From Pandoraea sp. (lineage in GTDB: Bacteria > Pseudomonadota > Gammaproteobacteria > Burkholderiales > Burkholderiaceae), in contig NZ_SCSK01000070.1 of assembly GCF_004297875.1 (NCBI RefSeq), positions 1 to 64,000 on the forward strand: a DNA stretch of 64,000 bases. Direction: 5' to 3'. Shown here piece after piece: positions 60,843 through 64,000 of this stretch. The notes beneath the pieces are model-generated. The model ran no database searches. It was not told where the DNA came from and worked only from the letters and a program-made list of their open reading frames with translations. The first letter of the stretch is position 1. Each line of letters opens with the position of its first letter. The position numbers were made by a program, and so were the translations under genes.

Positions 60843-60893
60843 TTCCCGCATGTCTTATTCGATCACGAGATGATCGATTGATGATAAAAAACA

Positions 60894-60954
60894 GATAATT
60901 ATCAATTTCAAAGGCGGAATCTAAGATGCTTCTGCGGTTCGATTTCAGATCGAA
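60894..60954 (+). promoter_or_regulatory. A+T-rich region with two inverted repeats before the hydrolase
   Basis: The palindrome GATAATTATC (60894-60903) and the inverted repeat TTCGAT-N5-ATCGAA (60938-60954) lie 92 and 41 bases before the hydrolase ATG. The region is distinctly A+T-rich. One or both may be binding sites for a regulator, possibly the LysR protein encoded downstream. Confidence 0.4.
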
Positions 60955-60995
60955 TCGAATCACGCCGTCTCGCGGCACGCACAAGGAGCATCGCA

Positions 60996-61874
60996 ATGCA
61001 TATTCAATCGAACGGTATCGACATTCACTTGACGCAGCGGGGTGAGAGCGAACTCGCGCTGGTGTTTCTCCACTACTGGGGCGGTTCGTCGCGCACTTGG
61101 GGTCCCGTCATCGACGCGTTGTCGGGGCAGTTCAGAACGGTCGCTGTCGATCAGCGCGGCTGGGGTGCTTCGCAGGCATCGGTGCAGGGCTACGCAATCG
61201 CCGATCTGGCCGACGACGCGCAGGCGGTCGTCGATACGCTCGGCCTGCGGCGCTATGTGCTGGTCGGCCACTCGATGGGCGGAAAAGTCGCGCAGTTGCT
61301 GGCAGCGCGCCGGCCTCATGGGCTGGCCGGCGTCGTACTGGTCGCACCTTCGCCGCCGACGCCGACAGTGCTCGCCGATGCGCAGCGCGCCGCGATGGTC
61401 TGCGCCTATGATTCACGTGAATCCATCGAGTGGGTGCTGGACAACGTGCTCACAGCCGCCCCGCTGTCGCCAGCGCTGCGCGAGCAGGTGATCGCCGACA
61501 GCCTGCGCGGCGCGCCGCAGGCCAAAGCGGCATGGCCGAACGTCATCATGCTGGAGGACATCGCGAACGACGTCGCTCGCATCGATGTGCCGGTCTGGGT
61601 GATCGCCGGCGAGTTGGATCAAGTCGACCGTATCGAAACATTGCAGGCGGAACTGATGCCCCGGATCGCCGGCGCGCGGCTGCAAGTGCTGCCGGGCGTC
61701 GGCCATCTGTCGCCACTCGAAGCGCCGTCGGCGCTTGCAGCGACGCTTCGCGGCTTCGTCGACGAACTCACGAACGGGGCCGCCGCGCCCGAGACCGCGA
61801 GCCAGCAGCGCGATCCCACGGCGGCTCGTCGCCGAATGCCGTGGCCAGATGATCGAGAAAGTGCCGCACTTTGA
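60996..61874 (+). CDS. alpha/beta hydrolase
   Basis: The 292-residue protein has the alpha/beta-hydrolase plan: LVFLHYWGGSSRTWGPVIDA, VAVDQRGWGASQ, the nucleophile Ser 93 in LVGHSMGGKVAQLLAARRP, Asp in VIAGELDQVD and His in VLPGVGHLSPLEAP. AAGGAGCATCGCA is a strong ribosome binding site. The substrate is unknown; an ester or lactone is likely. After the domain end (about residue 255) comes an Arg/Pro-rich tail of about 35 residues (from NGAAAPETASQQRDPTAARR on), encoded within the antisense overlap with the convergent LysR gene. The tail looks non-conserved and may result from loss of the original stop codon. Confidence 0.9.
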   Translation: MHIQSNGIDIHLTQRGESELALVFLHYWGGSSRTWGPVIDALSGQFRTVAVDQRGWGASQASVQGYAIADLADDAQAVVDTLGLRRYVLVGHSMGGKVAQLLAARRPHGLAGVVLVAPSPPTPTVLADAQRAAMVCAYDSRESIEWVLDNVLTAAPLSPALREQVIADSLRGAPQAKAAWPNVIMLEDIANDVARIDVPVWVIAGELDQVDRIETLQAELMPRIAGARLQVLPGVGHLSPLEAPSALAATLRGFVDELTNGAAAPETASQQRDPTAARRRMPWPDDRESAAL

Positions 61875-62712
61875 GCGGCACATGGCGCGTGCTGGGGTAG
61901 ACGGCCTGGATCGCCAGTTCGGACGCGCGATACGCCGGCAGCAGCGCGACGAGTTTGCCGAGCGCGATTTGTTCGCCGAACACGAACGTCGGGCCATAGG
62001 CAATGCCGGCGCCGGCCAGCGCCGCGGCAAGCAGCATCTGCGTGTTGTTGGCGGCCATTCGGCAGGGGCCATCGATGACGTGGGCTCGACCCTGTGCGTC
62101 AAACAGCGTCCAGTCGCCGCTGGACACCGCCTCGCTGAATGTCAGGCGCGGGGCCTGCCGCAGGTCGGCCGGGCTGCGCGGCGTGCCATGCCGCTTCAGG
62201 TACGCGGGGGAAGCGCAGACGACCATGCGGCACGGTGCGAGCCGGCGGGCGACCAGCCCGGAATCGGGCAGGCGCCCGATCCGCACCGCCAGGTCGACGC
62301 CGGTCTCGAGCAGATCGACGTAGCGGTCGCTCAAGGACACCTCGATGTCGACCTGCGGGTGGGCGGCCAGGTATTTCGCGACGACATCGCCAAGATGCAT
62401 GGCGCCGAAGGTGACGGGCGCGGCGATTCGCAGCTTGCCGCGGGCGACGTGCTGCGAATCGCTCACCTCGCGATTGGCTTCGTCATAGGCTTCGAGAATC
62501 CGTTTGCATCGCTCGTAATACGTTTGCCCGACGTCGGTCAGACTAAGGCGGCGCGTGGTGCGCTGAAGCAGGCGCGCATTCAGTTCCGCCTCGATTGCGC
62601 TGACGTATTTGCCGGCCATCGCGGCCGACAGTCCAAAGCGCCGCGCGGCGGCGGCAAAGCTGCCTGCGTCGACCGCGGCGACGAACACGCCAATGCCTGT
62701 CAATCTGTCCAT
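61768..62712 (-). CDS. LysR-family regulator
   Basis: The protein has 314 residues from ATG 62712, which follows GAGGAACTC. The DNA-binding part is MDRLTGIGVFVAAVDAGSFA, RRFGLSAAMAGKYVSAIEAE and LLQRTTRRLSLTDVG, typical of the group with a MxRLTGMxVFVxVVExGSFxAAA opening. The effector domain includes LRIAAPVTFGAMHLGDVVAK and VDLAVRIGRLPDSGLVARRL. It is convergent with the alpha/beta hydrolase and overlaps its 3' end by 107 bases. The C-terminal part (EPPWDRAAGSRSRARRPRS) lies in the overlap and is unusual in being Arg-rich. Confidence 0.92.
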   Translation of the reverse strand: MDRLTGIGVFVAAVDAGSFAAAARRFGLSAAMAGKYVSAIEAELNARLLQRTTRRLSLTDVGQTYYERCKRILEAYDEANREVSDSQHVARGKLRIAAPVTFGAMHLGDVVAKYLAAHPQVDIEVSLSDRYVDLLETGVDLAVRIGRLPDSGLVARRLAPCRMVVCASPAYLKRHGTPRSPADLRQAPRLTFSEAVSSGDWTLFDAQGRAHVIDGPCRMAANNTQMLLAAALAGAGIAYGPTFVFGEQIALGKLVALLPAYRASELAIQAVYPSTRHVPLKVRHFLDHLATAFGDEPPWDRAAGSRSRARRPRS

Positions 62713-63022
62713 GAGTTCCTCGAATTGATCCGTCGCCGCAGCCGGTGGCCCGGCGCGGCATGCCCGAACGCCGCGCTCGCGTTTGGTTTGCACTGCTTTC
62801 GATCGCCCTGGGCGCTGGCGCGCCAGCGCACTCGCGCATTGTAGCGATTTGCGCCAACCCGGCGAGCTGGCGCCGGTCGCACGGCATACCCCCGCGGGGC
62901 GTGCCTGTCGGCGGCTTTGCCAATGCCCGGCCCCCTATCGAGCACGAGATGGCTCGCGTAGAATCTGGGCTTCTCATCCGTCGCGGTGAGATTTCGTTTT
63001 CTCTTAGACCAAAGGTATTCGA
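62713..63022. other. 310-base divergent gap between LysR and HU-like genes
   Basis: No credible gene is visible. TAGAAT at 62959-62964, about 60 bases before the HU-like ATG, could be a -10 element, but no clear -35 pairs with it. The last bases (ACCAAAGG) give a ribosome binding site for the HU-like gene. Confidence 0.45.
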
Positions 63023-63445
63023 ATGGCCATTGCCAAGAAAGCTGCAGTGAAGCAACCCGCCGCCAAAAAAGCCGCGCCGCGCAAGACGGCGGCCGCCAAG
63101 CCGGCGCCCGCCAAGACCGCGGCGGCGCCCAAGCCGATCAAAACGAGTTTCACCAAGGCCGCTCTGGTGACGCATCTCGCGCAACAGGCAGCCGTCGAGC
63201 CCAAGGCCGTCAAGGCGCTGCTGGCCGCGCTGGAAGCCACCATGCTGGCCTCCATCAATAAAAAAGGGCTTGGCGAATTCACGCTGCCCGGCCTGTTGAA
63301 AGTCACCGCGCAAAAGGTGCCGGCGAAGAAAAAGCGTTTCGGCAAGGACCCCTTTACTGGTGAGGATCGCTGGTTCGATGCCAAGCCGGCAACGGTGCGC
63401 ATCAAGGCGCGCGCCCTGAAGAAACTCAAGGACGCCGCGCTGTAA
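63023..63445 (+). CDS. HU-like DNA-binding protein with Ala/Lys/Pro-rich tail
   Basis: The 140-residue protein joins a basic, low-complexity N-terminal tail of about 40 residues (AIAKKAAVKQPAAKKAAPRK and similar), like histone H1 tails, to an HU/IHF-like domain: SFTKAALVTHLAQQAAVEPK, then KALLAALEATMLASINKKGL and PGLLKVTAQKVPAKKKRFGK, followed by DPFTGEDRWFDAKPATVRIK. The DNA-binding arm normally found in HU is partly replaced by a KKKRFGKDPFTGE loop. It probably binds and compacts DNA in the nucleoid. AAAGG lies eight bases before ATG 63023. Similar tailed HU proteins are common in Burkholderiales. Confidence 0.92.
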   Translation: MAIAKKAAVKQPAAKKAAPRKTAAAKPAPAKTAAAPKPIKTSFTKAALVTHLAQQAAVEPKAVKALLAALEATMLASINKKGLGEFTLPGLLKVTAQKVPAKKKRFGKDPFTGEDRWFDAKPATVRIKARALKKLKDAAL

Positions 63446-63557
63446 GCGTTTTTGTCGTAGCATGGCCCCGCGAACCTCATGCGGCTCGGCGGGGCCCGTA
63501 TCTCGTCCGGCCAAGCTTCAGCGAGCACGCGTTACCGCCGTCTTGCCGGCGCCATCA

Positions 63558-64000
63558 ATGCGAATAGACATGCCATATCTGGGAATCGGTTTTCACCTCA
63601 TCGTCGCGATCTACTTTGCCGTGCATGCGGTGCGCAGCCGCCAGAACATGGCGTGGCTCTTTATTCTGTTTTTCTTTCCAGGGCTGGGCAGTCTGGTCTA
63701 TTTCTTCGCGGTCTACCTGCCGGGCCTGCGGCAATCGCGCGGCGCCCGTGCGGCGACGCGAGCCATCAGCCAGCTCGTCGATCCCAATCGCGCGGTGCGC
63801 GAGGCGCGCACCGACTTCGATCGCGCGCCGACGGTCGAGCACCGCATGCGTCTGGCGGCGTCGCTGCTGGCCGCCGGCAATGTCGATGAAGCGCTCGAGC
63901 ATTATCAGGCCGCGGCCAAGGGCCCCTTCGCCACCGATCCGACGCTGCTGCTGGGTCTGGCCCAGGCGCAATTTGCCGCGAACGACGCCGCGGCGGCTCG
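63558..64000 (+). CDS. partial membrane-anchored TPR-like protein
   Basis: The frame from ATG 63558 (or 63570, MPYLGIGFHLIVAIYF) runs off the right edge after 147 codons. It begins with two membrane helices (YLGIGFHLIVAIYFAVHAV and MAWLFILFFFPGLGSLVYFF), like the PLDc_N-type anchor. A soluble part follows with RLAASLLAAGNVDEALEHYQ and PFATDPTLLLGLAQAQFAAN, which read as tetratricopeptide repeats. Its role cannot be told from the part seen. It follows the HU-like gene by 112 bases. A GC-rich inverted repeat GGCCCCGC / GCGGGGCC (63464-63496) lies in the gap but has a 17-base loop and no T tract. Confidence 0.8.
   Translation, partial: MRIDMPYLGIGFHLIVAIYFAVHAVRSRQNMAWLFILFFFPGLGSLVYFFAVYLPGLRQSRGARAATRAISQLVDPNRAVREARTDFDRAPTVEHRMRLAASLLAAGNVDEALEHYQAAAKGPFATDPTLLLGLAQAQFAANDAAAA

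Noticed and set aside
58507..60996. An 829-codon frame on the minus strand across ilvD
   Set aside because: Antisense to ilvD and its neighbours; the composition is that of a complementary-strand shadow, with no recognisable domain.
63464..63496. GC-rich inverted repeat after the HU-like gene as a terminator
   Set aside because: The loop is 17 bases and there is no T tract, so intrinsic termination is not supported.
1..64000. CRISPR array, tRNA or rRNA genes, insertion sequences or prophage
   Set aside because: No spaced direct repeats, cloverleaf sequences with conserved T-loop, rRNA segments, transposase or phage structural proteins were seen.

Overview
The window is GC-rich (roughly two thirds G+C) chromosomal DNA from a beta-proteobacterium, most likely a member of the Burkholderiales (Burkholderia, Paraburkholderia or Pandoraea-like). 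The basis is the gene mix: seven intact LysR regulators, each beside a small catabolic or transport unit, split MacB/NodT and RND efflux operons, a RIO kinase, an E. coli-type long IlvD, and a small HU protein with an Ala/Lys/Pro-rich tail. The genus cannot be fixed from sequence alone. I saw no rRNA or tRNA gene, CRISPR array, insertion sequence or phage gene.

Layout. 1-1000: a HigB-type toxin without a recognisable antitoxin, and a small DUF1484-like protein. 1.2-4.4 kb: a VOC / homoserine-dehydrogenase-like / glutamine-amidotransferase-like operon, divergent from a LysR gene. 4.8-7.0 kb: a TetR regulator divergent from an epoxide-hydrolase-like enzyme, with a promoter covered by two overlapping palindromes. 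7.3-10.1 kb: a LysR remnant, then an aldehyde dehydrogenase divergent from an AraC regulator. 10.2-15.5 kb: LysR, CoA-transferase, two crotonase-fold enzymes and an MHS transporter (CoA-dependent breakdown of an unknown acid). 15.6-20.3 kb: NodT-MacA-MacB export operon with MacB split in two. 20.4-23.1 kb: thiolase-like protein, DUF35 partner and LysR. 23.3-31.2 kb: cupin plus amine oxidase, MFS pumps, GNAT, MocR-type regulator and LysR. 31.3-34.6 kb: dienelactone hydrolase, EamA transporter, nitroreductase and divergent LysR. 34.6-39.5 kb: ECF sigma factor remnant, GntR-MFS-amidohydrolase unit, and ClC antiporter. 39.5-41.6 kb: SDR, LysR, YciI-like protein. 41.7-48.6 kb: BlaI repressor, M56 peptidase and a tripartite RND pump in one operon. 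48.7-49.7 kb: AraC plus VOC pair. 49.7-56.9 kb: six-gene membrane complex related to hydrogenase-4 and complex I. 57-64 kb: ribbon-helix-helix protein, RIO kinase, IlvD, alpha/beta hydrolase overlapping a LysR gene, HU-like protein, and a TPR protein cut by the window edge.

The two most notable systems are on the right half. The hyf-like complex (49732-56885) has two antiporter-like subunits, a NuoH-like and a HyfE-like subunit, a NuoB-like FeS subunit, and a HycE/NuoCD-like subunit in which both Ni-binding cysteine pairs are gone. It has no electron-input subunit nearby. It therefore looks like an energy-converting hydrogenase-related (Ehr) complex of unknown substrate, not a hydrogenase. 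The second is an RND efflux operon placed behind a BlaI/BlaR1-like pair, whose promoter has the repressor palindrome between the -35 and -10 elements and appears to give a leaderless mRNA.

Small regulatory features recur: leaderless-looking promoters at higB and blaI, a tandem TetR operator at 5386-5424, and a perfect 19-bp palindrome at 56962-56980 upstream of the Ehr-like operon.
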